Origin: Parietichytrium sp. I65-24A | Taxonomy: Eukaryota; Sar; Bigyra; Thraustochytrida; Thraustochytriidae | Direction of reading: 5' to 3' | Assembly (NCBI GenBank): GCA_012862575.1 | Contig: BLSF01000004.1 | Span: 620,001-684,000 of the forward strand | Length of the DNA stretch: 64,000 bases | In this document: piece by piece, positions 1 to 11,889 of the stretch | Layout: each line of letters opens with the position of its first letter | How positions within the stretch are numbered: position 1 is the first letter of the stretch | Notes under the pieces: generated by a model | The model's database searches: none | Told to the model about the DNA's origin: nothing | Seen by the model: only the letters and a program-made list of their open reading frames with translations | Made by a program: the position numbers and the translations under genes

Positions 1-872
1 CCCCAAGTCGGAGAAAGTTTCGCAAAATACAAATCTATTTCACTAAACCGAAGTCAAAGTCACACGTACTCCAACTTAGTCAGCGATCGCTATCACAATC
101 ACAGCGATAACGATGAGCAGCGCAGAGCTGTTGTGGGCCAGTTTTTCCTTTTGTTCCTGGGTCTGACCCTCGCCATGGCCCGAATATGCCCGAATGGTCC
201 GAGGTGGCCGAATGATTCGGGTATTCGAATTGACCCAATTAAACGTCCACCCGAGTGATACCCGTGGTGATGCCCGTTGTGATGACCGTGACCTGGTGTG
301 CTCATTTCGTCCAGATAAATGTTCACTACTCAACCTGACCGAGAACGCCTCTTACCAGTCTCTGCGGTCTGGCGCGCTTCTTGCTGGACTTTCGTTGAAC
401 CACATTCTGACTACGTCTGGTCCCGTATCTCGTTCCGTATCTGGTCCGTCCTTTCGCTCCTGGTCCTGGTCCTGGTCCTCTTATTTTTTCGCCCAGTGGC
501 CTTTTCGCTAAAAGTGTTTGGCGAAGAGCTTGAACATTTCGGTGGAGATCACGATGGTGGTGGCGGAGGCGATGGCAGTCGTGAATACCATCCATCTCAA
601 TCTCAAGCAGAAGCAGAACATCACCAGTTGTATCTATTAGTGGCCATTACTCTCTTCCAGTAGCTACCGACTTTCAGTCGGATATAGAGAGGCTTAACCA
701 AATCTTATGATAGGTTATCTCTCGACGCAAGTGTCCGTTGTTGCCGCTATTGCGGCCCAGTGACCGCTAACCCTCCTTGGCGAGAAACGGTAGGAGTGGC
801 GAGAAGGGCACACGTCCTCGCACGCCATCGACCAGGTACGTGCTGGGTGGCGAGAGCGCAGTGCGCATGCGC

Positions 873-934
873 ACAGTATACAGTGTACAGTATACAGTGT
901 ACAGTGTATAGCGTACAGCGTACAGCATACAGTG
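873..934. repeat. Imperfect ACAGTGTACAGTAT tandem repeat
   Basis: About 62 bp of imperfect repeats of CAGTATA, CAGTGTA and CAGCGTA units, roughly 7 bp each, are seen directly. The repeat lies about 450 bp upstream of the LRR/IQ start codon. No function can be assigned. Confidence 0.85.
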
Positions 935-958
935 AGGCAGGAAAACAGGGCAGTGAGT

Positions 959-998
959 CGTTGTTGTTGTTATTGTTGATGTTATTGTTGCTGTTTTT
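959..998. repeat. TTG trinucleotide microsatellite
   Basis: An interrupted run of TTG/TTA triplets about 40 bp long is visible. It is a simple microsatellite in the promoter-side region of the following gene. Confidence 0.85.
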
Positions 999-1380
999 GC
1001 AGTAGCAAGCTAGCCAGAGCATTGCTGGAAGAACAATCCCTCGGACGCACGGGACGCACGGGACAGGCGGTGTGGACGGGAGAAGAGGGAGAAGAGGGAG
1101 ACGCTTCCTTGTTTCTTTTGGCATTTGGCTTTTGGCTTTGACCGTGGCGGGACATGGGAAACGGCGCGGGTCTTACAACTTGAGGAGCAAGGAACTGACA
1201 TGAGAGTGCGCTTCGGAGACCAGCACAGCCAGAAAGAGAGAGCAATTGGAGAGGAACAAACGCAAAGTCTCAGAGCAGGCCCCCTCTGTGCACTGCGAGC
1301 GAATCGCAGGTGGCCAGAACGGGCTCAAAGCGGGGCTCAAAGCGGGCTGATCGCGGAGAGCTTGTTCGCGTGCAGGAAAA

Positions 1381-4300
1381 ATGAGGAGGGATAGCAGCAA
1401 GATGATGCGAAAGCGCATGCTCTCGGGCGTGTACAGGCGGATCGAGGACGAGAAGAAGGAGGAGCAGCTGGAAAGTAGCGGGTACGCCGCCGTGGCCGGG
1501 GAGTCATGGCTGACGGTGGACGATGCAGTTCCGGAGGACGACTTTGGGGCGGCGTGTTCAAAGCCCAGGAAGAGTCCAGAAGCTGCCTCGCCAAAGGTGG
1601 TTACCAGGAATGGCCGCAAAAAGCTTACATGGCGGCAGCGAGCGCAGGGTAACAAAGCGCACATGATGATGACCTTTGGAAGTAAGACGGTGATTGCGCA
1701 GATTCTAGTGGCGCAGAATCTGACTCCATCATATTCTTTGATCGAGGATGTGATGGATTTGCTTGAGTCCACCGGTGGGCGTATCACCTGCACGGAAGCC
1801 GAACTCTTTCCTCACAAATTTCCGCTGGTCAAAGTGATTGACTTTTCAAACCACAAGTTGAAAGATAGCGACTTGTTTCAGTTCTCCTGTGGAGCATTCC
1901 CGAGACTCCAAGTCCTAAAGCTCGCCAGCAATCACCTGTGCCACCTCCCCGGTCTCCATACCCTCTCCAATCTTCGAGTACTTGATCTCTCTCGAAATGG
2001 CCTTACCTCGCTTCCCACTGGCGAGCAGCTGTGGGTCACATTGCAGCACTTGCAACTATTATTTCTCCATGAGAACCACATCTCCGAGCTTTCAAGTCTC
2101 CTTGGCTTATCTGGTAAGTTTGTTGTTCTCTATGAGGTGGTATTTGAAAACAAATTTCCGCGGCAGCTCACGGCCCAGACGTACTTGACGCAGTTTGCTC
2201 TTCGCTTGTTCACTTGACACTTCGCGGGAATACTCTGTGTGGTAACCCTAGATATCGTGAAGGGGTGCTCGAAAGGCTTCCGCAGCTTCTTGCGCTTGAT
2301 GACTTTGTTGTTTGTGATTCGGAGCTTCACTTCTGCACGCGGTGTCCTCCGGCAGGATTCCCTGGGAAGGCGCGGCAATACCATCTGAGCCCCAAAGATG
2401 AGAGCCTCGCTCTGAACTCAGTGAATCAGGCTTTCCACACTTATAACCCCGACAACATTTCTTACACAAACTTTTTCGCCAAGTTCAGTAGGGAGAAGGG
2501 TTTTCTGCCGAAACCGTTGAGTGACGACTCGGGTTTGACGTTGTTTGAGCTCAGGATACATCTACTCTCCCTTGTACAAACCAGAAAGCACACCTCCGCG
2601 GCCATAATAATTCAGTCCTGTGTGCGTGGGTACAAAATTCGGACATATTTTAAACGGGAGCACGCCAAACAAATCAGACTTGCCATCCGCGTCCAGGGAA
2701 TGATTCGCGGCTGGATCTTGAGGAGACAGCTGAAGCTGCAGGAGATCTCCTTATTAAATGAAGTGGCTCCCGCTCTCCTTGCAGATTTTGATGCCGAGCA
2801 AGCCCGCCGTGGAATTTTAGTGAAGAAGAACAATGAAGCAGAGTACGCCGCGAAGATCATTCAACGAGCGTGGGTGAAAAAGCATTTGGAGTTCCATCTT
2901 GCATTGGCTGCTATAACAATCCAGAAATTTTTCCGCTCAGTTCACAGTCACGTAAAGGAAATTGCAGATGAGCTCGCTTCGACAGTGTTTGAGCCGAACC
3001 GCTGCCTCTTTTTCGTGCCAAACCCACAGTTGAACGAATCTGCTTTCGAGACTCTGCTGACATTTGCAGTTACCAGAGCCCTGTCGATAGAGCGGCATAT
3101 TTCTGGTGGAGTGCAAACGGACGACAGGCACGCAAAGCTGAGTATTCAGAAAACAAGAATAAGAGCCGTGCATCACATGATGGGCCACAATGTGCATTAC
3201 GTTCAGAATAGAGGGCTGAATTGGGCGAGGGATGAAGCGGAGCTTGCGGAAGAGAGGCTTGAAACGTTGAGGAATTCACTCGATTTATTGCGAGCTGAAA
3301 CACACCAGCTCGTTTCACAAAACGATAGCCAGACAAAGGCTCTGGAGGACGATCTATTGCAAAGGATTCAAACGGCCACGAGAGTGTTCTATGAGTGCAA
3401 AAAGAGGCGTGAACGTCTGGAGGAGACCCTGCTTCGAAGGACTATAATGATGTCCAAACGGATCGAATGCTGGAGTGGAGTGAAGAAGGCGCCAAAGAAA
3501 TTAGTTGCAGGAGTCAAGTTTCCTCGCCGGTTCCGGGGCAAAAAGTACGACGCGACCCCACGAAAAGAGCTCGGCCACCACATCTTTCAAGATTTCGGTG
3601 CGAAGACCCCTTCAAGTTCTTTGTTTAGCGCGAATTTACCATCCCCGAGAACCGCAGCATGGACCATGTTTATCCTTCGTGGACTCATAAGGAGACCGGA
3701 GCTTGCGCGGAGAGTGGGAATCACCGTGCACGGAATGTTCACAAGCGGCTACAACGCCTCTGCGGCATCGATTTCGGTTGCTTCCTACAGAGCAATTGTG
3801 CGCCAGCTCGCTGCACGTCGCATTCAGTCTGTGAGCAGGTCGTATCTGCTTCGCACAAAGGAGAAGATCCCTCAGGTTGCTTACGAGACGCGTTGCGTGA
3901 TCCGTATCCAGCGAGCCTGGCGGGCCGCTGGCTTATTGGGTAGGCTGCGATTTGTCACCAACTTGAACAAGTACATGAAGATGACAGAGCAGTCCATTGC
4001 GGGGAGAGACTATTTTCTCACTCCACGGGAACAAAAGGCAACGTCAGCTGCTAAGCGAGAAAGCAGTGCCTCTGAGTCTCTTGGAACGAGTTTAGGGCAG
4101 GAGTCGAGCGGTTCTTCGGCGCTCTATTTGGAAGAGGCGGTTTTACGCACTGTGCGCAAGCTCAAGGGGCAGAAAATGCTTCACCGGTGCGTCTCATTGT
4201 ATTCTGCTCAAGAATCGCCAATCACGAGTGACTGCTGTTTTGATTATGCAAATGCGGTCCTGATGCAAAACAAATACAGCTTTGCATCTCGAACAGCAAT

Positions 4301-6635
4301 CGAATTCAGGAAATCAGATGGAGATCTGGTGGTCACCGCATGGGACGGCGAAGAAGCCACTTTTCTTGTTACGCCACCGCCTTCGCATCATTGCGTTCTC
4401 CGCCTTGATACGGTACAGTCGGACATCATCGAGGATAGCACTAATGCGGAACTTGATTATGACTACGTTGCTGGGAATGAAACAGACTTGGTCACCTCGA
4501 CCGGTCTTCGACGGTATGCATCTTCAGAGCCAGCGTTATTGCGCGTGGGTTTTTCAGACTGGATGGAAATTGGAGGCAGCTCGCTGATAGCAGACCCTTC
4601 GCGAGCCGGAGGGACGAGAGCGTCAAATGCAGACTTGGGAAGGCTTCTCACACGCGGAGCGGTACTCACTTCTGGAGAGCTGGTGATTCCCAAAGACATA
4701 TCCGGGAGGTACTTTGAGAAGATCACCATGGCACAGCGTCTTGGCTCTCCGAGTGCACAGAGCCAGGGCACCTCGACAAATTCGTCCAGTGAACCAACTG
4801 GGATAGTTCTTGTTCGCCTCAAATATCGGTCCAAGACCGAAGCACGAGCCAGGGCAGCCTTGTGCTTTGCCCGGACGTGGCAAGCGAGGAAAGGAAAGTG
4901 TATTCCACTCTTGTCAGAGGTGATGCTCGGCGCGGGATACAACGGGGACTCAAAGCGACACGTTACGGCATGGGGTTCAGTCCCAAGCTCTTTTCCATCA
5001 ATTCTGAGAGAAGTGATTCACCGCCACGAGCAAGATCAAGTGGAGGCGACCCGCGTCAAGGCCATGGCAAAGTCCGTCGAGATGAAAAAGCGAGCAGCAG
5101 CTACAACGCTTCAGCAAAAGAGAAAACGAAGAATGGATGTTTCGACACTTGGCCAGGAAGGATCCACTGAGGCGGATGATGTCGGAGTTGATGCTGGGGA
5201 TGAACTCGAGCAAGTGGATGCAGACGAATCCAATCTTGCCGTGGAGACGACTGCGGCAAATCAGATTGAGATGATGCAATCACTTGAGGAGAAGCTACAG
5301 CTGTTTAACAGCGCCGCTGGTACATTTGAGCACAGGATGAAGAATAAATCAGTGCTAATTCCTGGATCCTCCATCAATCAATACCTTCGCAGTCTCGGGA
5401 TTGAAAAGTCTCAGGCAGACGCGCTCTCCGACCAAGTTGCCCTGAAGACCCAAGTTCCCATCTTATTATTCAATGGGGAAAAGGTGGACAGAATAGTGGG
5501 TGGAGAAGGTGGGGAACAGAGCCCAGCGCAAGAAGTAAGCTCTGGAGCAGTGTCCCTGGAGCTGGACCTCTCTGCATTAAGAGTTGGCTCTGTCAAATCA
5601 CCTGTTTCGCTGCAATCTCCTCTGGCAGCAAGTCGATTTGAAAAAGCAATGCTTCCCGAGGTAGTCAAGACAGAGCGAGCATGGCTGGATGCTTCAAGGC
5701 AAAGTAATCGAGATGCGCTTGCTGAAGAGAAGACTGCCAAGTACAAGGCCGTGCGAACGGAGCTCGAGTCGCCAACAAAAGTGCAGGCAGTAATAGCACA
5801 GCAGCAAATGAACAGTGGGATGTTGGTGCAAGCTGAAGAAGAGGATGAATTAGCACAGGAAATGGAGCAGTATTGGGCTCTTCTGGATCGTGAAGAGGAC
5901 GACTTGCTCGACATGAAGGAGACCTTGGACCGCTATTCGCCCAATCGCGTAGCTACAGGGAAAACACCAAGCGACAACGAATCACAAGTGCTGCGTATAC
6001 CGCGAAGTCCACTCAAGTCTTCTGGCCAACGAGAGCAGCACGGTTTGCGACTTAACAGAATGGTGCCTGCGAACCGCCGTTACGAGCATACCTCCGCCAC
6101 GGCCTTAGCAAAACATGGAATTGGCTCCATGACGAATTGTTTAGGTGCTGGAAAAAGTGGCTGTGGGAGCGGACAATCCCTTATCGAAGCCCAAAAGGAT
6201 CGAAACGCGAAAAAGGAAGCCAAAAGGCTGGAGAACGTTCGTGTTGCGCGAGAGCAACGGGCCCAGAGAAGGGAGCAGCAGAGTGACTTGCGATCGTCTG
6301 CACTTCGCTTTCAAGCGGCCTCGAACCAAATTCTTCGGGAAGACCTGAGTGACGAACGATGCCGTGTTTTGTATCAAGAATACAAGGAAAAGGAGTTCGC
6401 TGTGGTGCGTGGCCGACGGGAGGAGTCGGCGCGGCAGGCGAACGTGGTTCGTCAACAGCTCTTTAATACAGCAGTCAAAGCAGAAGCCCGAAGAACCTAC
6501 CGACTATTTGCTAGCTTGCAGTTGGAGCGATTGGATCAGGCCAACGAGTCAAAGCTGGAGGAAAGGCGCCTCGTCGTGGAGCACGAGCGAGGGCTGAGAA
6601 ATGTGCTCAAAGCCATTCGCGGCATGCACACTTGA
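1381..6635 (+). CDS. Leucine-rich repeat and IQ-motif protein, 2 exons
   Basis: Two exons, 1381-2113 and 2194-6635, give about 1724 aa. The 80-bp intron (2114-2193, GTAAGT..CAG) splits a Val codon. Splicing restores the last LRR, which reads SSLVHLTLRGNTLC and runs into a cap-like segment ending in LPQLLALD. LRRs cover roughly residues 155-290. IQ calmodulin-binding motifs follow: AAIIIQSCVRGYKI (about 380), IRVQGMIRGWILRR, AAKIIQRAWVKK with ITIQKFFRS (about 465-490), ARRIQSVSRSY (about 780) and IRIQRAWRAAG (about 812). The C-terminal 200 residues are highly charged and look coiled-coil. LRR+IQ proteins (LRRIQ group) are mostly cilium- or centrosome-associated, so that role is an inference; the exact orthologue is not clear. 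It converges on the hydrolase gene, 241 bp away. Confidence 0.85.
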
Positions 6636-6876
6636 CGGGGGAAAGAGCCATATTATTGAACTAGCATTAAGATTTCAGGTGTGTGAAAGTAATAAGTTTC
6701 AGCATTTTGGGACCAAAAGACAGAGCAACGCGTTCTCTTTTCAGACGAGAACTTTTTCTCTTTTTAGACGAGAAAAGATCCCAAAGAAAAAAAGATAAAG
6801 TCTTCTCTCTTCGAGTTCTCTCTCTCCCCATGCTTTAGGGTGCATAATAGGATTAAGGTCTTTGTCTTTACAGCGA

Positions 6877-8216
6877 TCACATGCCTGGATTTTGTTCTTG
6901 CAAAAAATGAAGCACAGTGTTCCGGAAGAACTCTCTCACTTCCTGCGGCCCATCGGCGAAGCACATGTGGTTTGCAGTGGGGTGTGTTACAAAACGGGCG
7001 TGCGGCGCGAGCTTGCGAACTATCTTGGCCTGAGACCACTGGACAACGCTATCTTTTTGTCCCCATAGAAAATAGATGATTCGACCAGCGTCATCGAGCT
7101 CGCCAAGAACCTCTTTCGTGCTACCTCCTCTTCCCGGAGAGCTCCACCGCCCGCCACCTTTCAAGCGCGACAGGAGCAATCGAAAGCTAGCTCGAACAGC
7201 CGCAGGGTTGTCCCAACACTCGCCAATACGAGGGATGATAAAGTAGCTGAGAAGCTCCCTGAAGAAAGGGATCCGAAGTGCAATCTGCAAACTTGGTTGC
7301 AGCGGCGCCTCCACAATGTGTGGCGCTTGCAAAATTAGGCGCTTTACAAGATGTTCATACCGGTACGCAAACTGCAGAGCCACGCTCCCGCCCATACTAA
7401 ATCCCACCAGGTCGAACGGTTTGGAGATGCCGAACACGAGACAGAGCTCCGCCAACTGCTCCACAAACAGCTCGGTGGTGTACGTAGTGTCAGGCCCGTC
7501 CGAGTGCCCGTGGCCATACAAGTCGAACTGCGTTGAACCGTAGCTCAAAGTCGTGAGACAGGCATCCTTTTTTTCTTTCTCACATGTACCTCCGCCACTC
7601 TCCCCAGCCAACTTACCACCAGTACACTGAACCCATTCCTGTTGAGAAAAGACGCATAGCCCGCCCTTGAATCATTGACAAACGCGTCATTCGACCCGGC
7701 GTACCCGTGCACCACCACGACCAGCTCGCTGTGTATGCTCCCATACTCCAGCCGCTGCCCCGCCACCACGCGGTCCCCGCCTCCGTCCGCCAGTAGCGCA
7801 TTCTCCAGCTCCGATGGTGTCCTGTGCACAGCATTCGGCCCCGTGCTCGCCCCATCATTCGCCACTGTATTCGCGCCCGCGTTCACCACATGCGCGGGGA
7901 CCCAGCTGGACCCGGGCACTTTGTCCAGGAACACGTAGTGCACATACCCTCTCGACAGCTGCACGTAGTGCCCTCCCGCAGGGCGCTTGCTCTGTCCGGG
8001 CATGAGCCCGCTGCCGAACGCCAGTCGCTCCAGCGCCTTGTGCAGCCATATGCACAGGATGCAAGACGCGAATCCCAGCGCGTACCACGCCGCTGTCCCC
8101 GCGCCTGTCCCCGCGTCCAAGGCGTCCCACCACACCATTTTTGACTGACTGTGAGACCAGTGCACTCGCTCACAGCTCTGCCAACGGCTGCGCTGCTGCT
8201 CCGCGTGCGGCCGCAA
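6877..8216 (-). CDS. Alpha/beta hydrolase with N-terminal membrane anchor, 2 exons
   Basis: Exon 1 is 8216-7617 and exon 2 is 7527-6877. The 89-bp intron (7528-7616, GTAAGT..CAG, phase 0) joins NGFSVLV to FDLYGHGHSDG, rebuilding a classic alpha/beta-hydrolase segment; total 416 aa. Seen: oxyanion-hole motif HGYAGS (H170 G171), nucleophile elbow GFSMGG (Ser244), likely acid Asp359 (GQKDS) and His387 (TANHMCF), so the triad is complete. A hydrophobic segment at about 42-62 (AAWYALGFASCILCIWL) is a likely membrane anchor. Met27 (MVWWDAL) could be the true start, because it sits just before that anchor. The fold covers esterases, monoacylglycerol lipases and related hydrolases of the ABHD type; the substrate cannot be read from the sequence. 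Confidence 0.85.
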
Positions 8217-8798
8217 GGGGTCCTCGCCGCGGACTGCGGTATAACGGCTAACGTGTAACGGCTAACTGGGCAGTGGAGCAAACTTGGATCTTTCAGGTAC
8301 ACAACTCCAGTAGTTTACTTGTGAATAATAGTATGTATGATGTTCATGGACGTCTGCATTTCTCTTTTCAAAAGCAAGAATCGACTTTTGCCAGGTGCTT
8401 CATGGGCCGCCTTTGCTCTTGGTTCTGGTCAGTCTCTGCATTGGTTGGAACGTTTCGCAATTGTGTGCAATGATGTGCCCACCGTGGAGCGAGAGCAAAA
8501 GCGTACGACTGGGTGCTAATGTCAATGTCAGCGTCAAGGGGGTCGGTGCAAGGTGCAGGTGCGTTTCGGTGTCAGCCGCGGGTTCTATTTGGTCAAAAGA
8601 TGGACCCTCCATGTCTCTCTCTCTGCCTGATGGGAACGTTGGAGGAGGAGGCCATCTGGTGAAAGATTTTGTTCTATTGGTCGAGTGTGGGGTGGCTGTG
8701 CTAGTCTACAAAGTATGATGAGCGCATGCGCGCGAGAAGGTGTTGCTGGCGACTTTTAGTGTGTAGTTCATTTCGTGCCTGCGAGATTCTACACAAGG
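8217..8798. other. Intergenic, tandem minus-strand genes
   Basis: This 582-bp gap lies upstream of the hydrolase and downstream of the JmjC gene, both on the minus strand. It must hold the hydrolase promoter and the JmjC 3' UTR. No conserved protein, RNA gene or clear repeat was seen. Confidence 0.5.
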
Positions 8799-10133
8799 TC
8801 ATACAATTGAGGCTTCGAATGAACGCAGATAAGAGTGTACTTGGCGGATGCCTACCGCCCAACGGGAGAACTCCTCTACCAAATCTGCAAAGAGCATCTC
8901 GGTTTCAACCTGAAAGCCGTGTGCATAAAGCTGCTGCTCGAGTATGTTGTGGATTTTCTTTACGGGGGCGTCCAGAGTGCTGTTGATCATCTGGAGTTGG
9001 CGTGAGTTGGTAGGATCTGCACAAAGTTCGGAAGTGTCTTCGTACAAATCGCCAAGAAGGTCATCTGCAAGAGGACCGTAGCGTGAAGCGGCAATTTGGG
9101 AAAAGAACGCGTCATGATTTGGCACAATCCGGCGAAGGTACATCTTCATAGCGTCCGGAATGAGATGATCGGGGGTTTCGTCGGACTGGAATGCAAGCTT
9201 CTGCCAGTAAATGTAGGAGAACAAGAACTCGGGGATCGAAGGCGATACGACGCTGAGAGAGATCGCAAACGTGGAGTACTCCACTTGGTGCCACCAAAAA
9301 GAAGGAATGTACAATACTTGACCCGGCAAGACTGTGCCATCGTAGCAAGAATTCAGGACTTGGGCATTCTCTTTGGCGCTCGCGGCGTGGGCATTTTCCC
9401 CGAACAGGTCTACTTGGGACTGTCGTCTTGACGGGTGTATGACTGGGTAGACATGAAGATTCCAATGCATGTTTGGCTCATACATGTACACTCGCTTGGT
9501 GCCACTGACCTGGGCTAAGAAGTTCCTGGACTTGTCGTAATGCAGTTGCGCGTTGACTCCTGCCTTCCCGATGTGAATGATGCGATGAGAAGAAGCTTTA
9601 TCCTTCATGGCTGGCTCAACGGCAGAGAACTCGTCGCTAGGCGAAATTTGCTCTTCCAAATCCGGTGAAAGCGAGAGCGGCCCTGAAAAGTATGCATAGT
9701 CCGTGGAATCCAGCATCTCCGATATTGTGCCATTGTGATACTGAATAATTTTATCTTTCTCAGCGTCGTTTCGAGAACGCAGCGTGTCCCCTGTTCGACT
9801 GTCAGATCTAATTGTGAAGACGCGGTTCCGGCTCGTTCGATATTCCACGGGGAGATGGCCAAGGTGTTGCCGCACATAGTCTTCATCCCACTTTCCTGTG
9901 GCTGCCCACTCCTCCGCAACCGAGCCCGTGAGCACGACAGGTTTTCTTTGCATAATCACCTCATTGATTGTAAGCCCGTCCGCAGCAGAGTCGCCAGAAT
10001 TTTCCCTTCGGAGCTTCACAACAGGGATGTGGTGCATACATTCCGGCTCGGATGCGCCCGCTTTCGCTGCCAACCCGAGCAAGCCGGCAGCCGCCACGAT
10101 GCTCCCACACTTTACTCTCATCTCTCGCCGCAC
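8799..10133 (-). CDS. JmjC/cupin-8 domain protein with signal sequence (JMJD8-like)
   Basis: Single exon, 444 aa. Residues 8-28 (VKCGSIVAAAGLLGLAAKAGA) form a likely signal peptide, so the protein probably enters the ER. A cupin-8/JmjC fold spans about 35-310. The expected Fe(II) ligands are visible: His198 and Asp200 (LHYDKSRNF) and His282 (FWWHQVEYS). Lys213 (SGTKRVYMY) is a candidate 2-oxoglutarate contact. Small JmjC proteins of this type are protein hydroxylases or, as with ER-lumenal JMJD8, proteins without a firmly known reaction. With all three metal ligands kept, this one could be catalytic. The C-terminal 130 residues have no recognisable domain. A start at Met6 is also possible. 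It is divergent from the glycosyltransferase gene, across a promoter region of about 1.75 kb. Confidence 0.82.
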   Translation of the reverse strand: MRREMRVKCGSIVAAAGLLGLAAKAGASEPECMHHIPVVKLRRENSGDSAADGLTINEVIMQRKPVVLTGSVAEEWAATGKWDEDYVRQHLGHLPVEYRTSRNRVFTIRSDSRTGDTLRSRNDAEKDKIIQYHNGTISEMLDSTDYAYFSGPLSLSPDLEEQISPSDEFSAVEPAMKDKASSHRIIHIGKAGVNAQLHYDKSRNFLAQVSGTKRVYMYEPNMHWNLHVYPVIHPSRRQSQVDLFGENAHAASAKENAQVLNSCYDGTVLPGQVLYIPSFWWHQVEYSTFAISLSVVSPSIPEFLFSYIYWQKLAFQSDETPDHLIPDAMKMYLRRIVPNHDAFFSQIAASRYGPLADDLLGDLYEDTSELCADPTNSRQLQMINSTLDAPVKKIHNILEQQLYAHGFQVETEMLFADLVEEFSRWAVGIRQVHSYLRSFEASIV

Positions 10134-10338
10134 GCTCGGTGCTGCACGCTCCTGGCTGCCCGTCGTCTACTTCTTGGCGCCCTGGCGTACGGACTCCAAA
10201 GTCCAACGCTCCAACACTCCAACAACGCTCCGATACTCTTCACTTCACGCTTTCTAGATATATACTCCAAAGTTCCAACACCTCTCCAACACTCCGACGC
10301 TCCAACTTTCACCTGCTCCACCGTTCAACCTTTCAACC

Positions 10339-10382
10339 GTTCAACCGTTACACTGTTCAACTGTTCAACCGTTACACTGTTC
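10339..10382. repeat. Tandem repeat, 20-bp core, 24-bp period
   Basis: The 20-bp sequence GTTCAACCGTTACACTGTTC occurs exactly at 10339-10358 and again at 10363-10382. Related shorter GTTCAACC units precede it. It lies about 200 bp upstream of the JmjC start codon, so it could be part of that promoter or of the shared divergent promoter. Confidence 0.9.
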
Positions 10383-10999
10383 GTATGGTCTGAGTCGAAT
10401 GGTCTCGCGCTGCACAAGGGCTCTCCTTCCACGCAACACTCTCCACTGATGCTCGCTCACTCACACCAGACACCTGACACGCTCTGTGTTCTCCCTCCCT
10501 CGCTCGCTCATCAAATACATCAAATTGCACAACTTTTCGCGGCGCCTACTCCTACTCCTCCGCCTACACCCGCCGCTAATGCCCCGGATACGCCGAGTAG
10601 TGAACTCCGGTGAGGTTATTGTTAACGGTAAGTGGAAGGTAGGACCCGGCGCCCCTCGAGGGCAGTGTTAACGTGGTAGTAGGCTGTCGGCTGGGAATGG
10701 TGAGAAAGTTGGCACGTGTCCGAGCGGGTTCTCAACAAAGGAACTAAATGGTAAGTAGGGGAAATGGTAGTGTGTAAGGGTTCATTCGGCTGGTTCTGCG
10801 CGTCTCTCCCGGTTCTGGTTCCAGATACGTGTTTTAAGAAGCGGATTAAACGTGCATGCCGATTTGAGCGCGCGAGAAAGAGAGGCAAGGTGCTTGCTTG
10901 CATGCGTTACGCATGGCGCGAAAGTGGAATTGAAAGTGAGGGTGTAGGTTGTATATAGTATAGTATGGTGGTGATCGAAATATTTTAAGCACCAACTTG

Positions 11000-11011
11000 G
11001 TACTCGAGTAC
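11000..11011. promoter_or_regulatory. 12-bp perfect palindrome GTACTCGAGTAC, copy 1
   Basis: A perfect 12-bp palindrome in the divergent intergenic region between the JmjC (-) and glycosyltransferase (+) genes. The same 12 bases occur at 51603-51614 and 58154-58165, each also in a divergent intergenic region. A regulatory role, for instance a site for a dimeric protein, is an inference from this recurrence. Confidence 0.45.
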
Positions 11012-11889
11012 TCAATCTCAGTACCAGTGTCAAGAGCCTTTCTGTGTTGGAACCAAAGCACCGCTTGAACCGAGCTGGGAAAATTGATGGAAAGGGTGGC
11101 GTCGAAGGAAGCGCTGTGCAGAGGTGAGAAGTATTGCGTGTGGAAAGCACGATGGAATCGGTCCTTGCCAAATGTAAAAGGTCGACGGTAAGCAAACCTT
11201 GCAAGCCACAGATTCTAAACTAAAATCTGAACCTTTGCACATGGTGGCTCATCGTTTGTTCCCGCTATTTTCCGTCTCGCATGACTAGAATGACTAGGTC
11301 GCTTGAAGTCGCCTCCGAGTCCGGAGTCCCGCGAACTTGAACCGTGAACGCAAAACGCAAACTTCGTGGAGCGGCCGATACTCTGGTAGACAGACACACA
11401 GACATACTCGCTCACCTTTCAGTACGTTTGTGCCAGTGGTCACAGCGAGCAGCGGTGCTCGAGCAACGACTCGGACTCCTGCCTCTTCTGCCAACGTTGC
11501 TCGTGTTTACTGTTACTGCAATGGACAATGGTGAACTCACTTTTCCATCTCCAACAAGTTCGTGTGCTGGGTGTGCGGGGTAGATCTTCCGCCTAAGCAA
11601 ATTGTCGCTGGTGTACTACATACAATTCAGGTTTGCTTCTGTGCGGTGGGCCAAAACCTTCGAAGAGCGCGTGTGCGCGCGCCGTTTGAGGACGTAGCAT
11701 GTGAGGGAGGCACGTGGGTCACTTCATTCCAAGCCTCTGGGCAAGCGAGGGCGAGGAGTTGGAGGCTCCGCTGCGGGGTGTGTGGGAGGCGGAGAGTGGG
11801 TGGTGCAAATCCTTGGGCGAAAGTGCGACTTGTGGCGTGCGTTGGCGGAGGAAGAACTTTCGCAAGGGCGAGCTGTAGTTAGCGTCAAG

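Larger units (their letters stand above)
1..1380. other. Intergenic/edge region, no convincing gene
   Basis: No open frame here looks like a conserved protein. On the minus strand around 500-660 a short frame encodes a hydrophobic stretch (VFTTAIASATTIVIS) followed by in-frame TAG and TAA stops. Around 100-325 another minus frame is rich in His and Gly. Both are too broken to call a gene (see findings). The stretch also holds a TACAGTG-type repeat near 873-934 and a TTG-rich repeat at 959-998. The part just before 1381 is probably the 5' region of the LRR/IQ gene. Confidence 0.6.
10134..11889. other. Divergent promoter region between JmjC and glycosyltransferase genes
   Basis: No conserved protein was found here. 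Seen directly: CCAACACTCC-like short repeats at 10200-10310, a tandem repeat with a 24-bp period at 10339-10382, and the palindrome GTACTCGAGTAC at 11000-11011. The open frame of the glycosyltransferase extends upstream to 11701, but that part reads as unconserved Gly/Arg-rich sequence before the conserved-looking start at 11890. Confidence 0.6.

Noticed and set aside
11701-11889. Upstream start for the glycosyltransferase
   Set aside because: The extra 63 residues are Gly/Arg-rich and would move the membrane anchor away from the N-terminus; Met at 11890 fits the type II layout.
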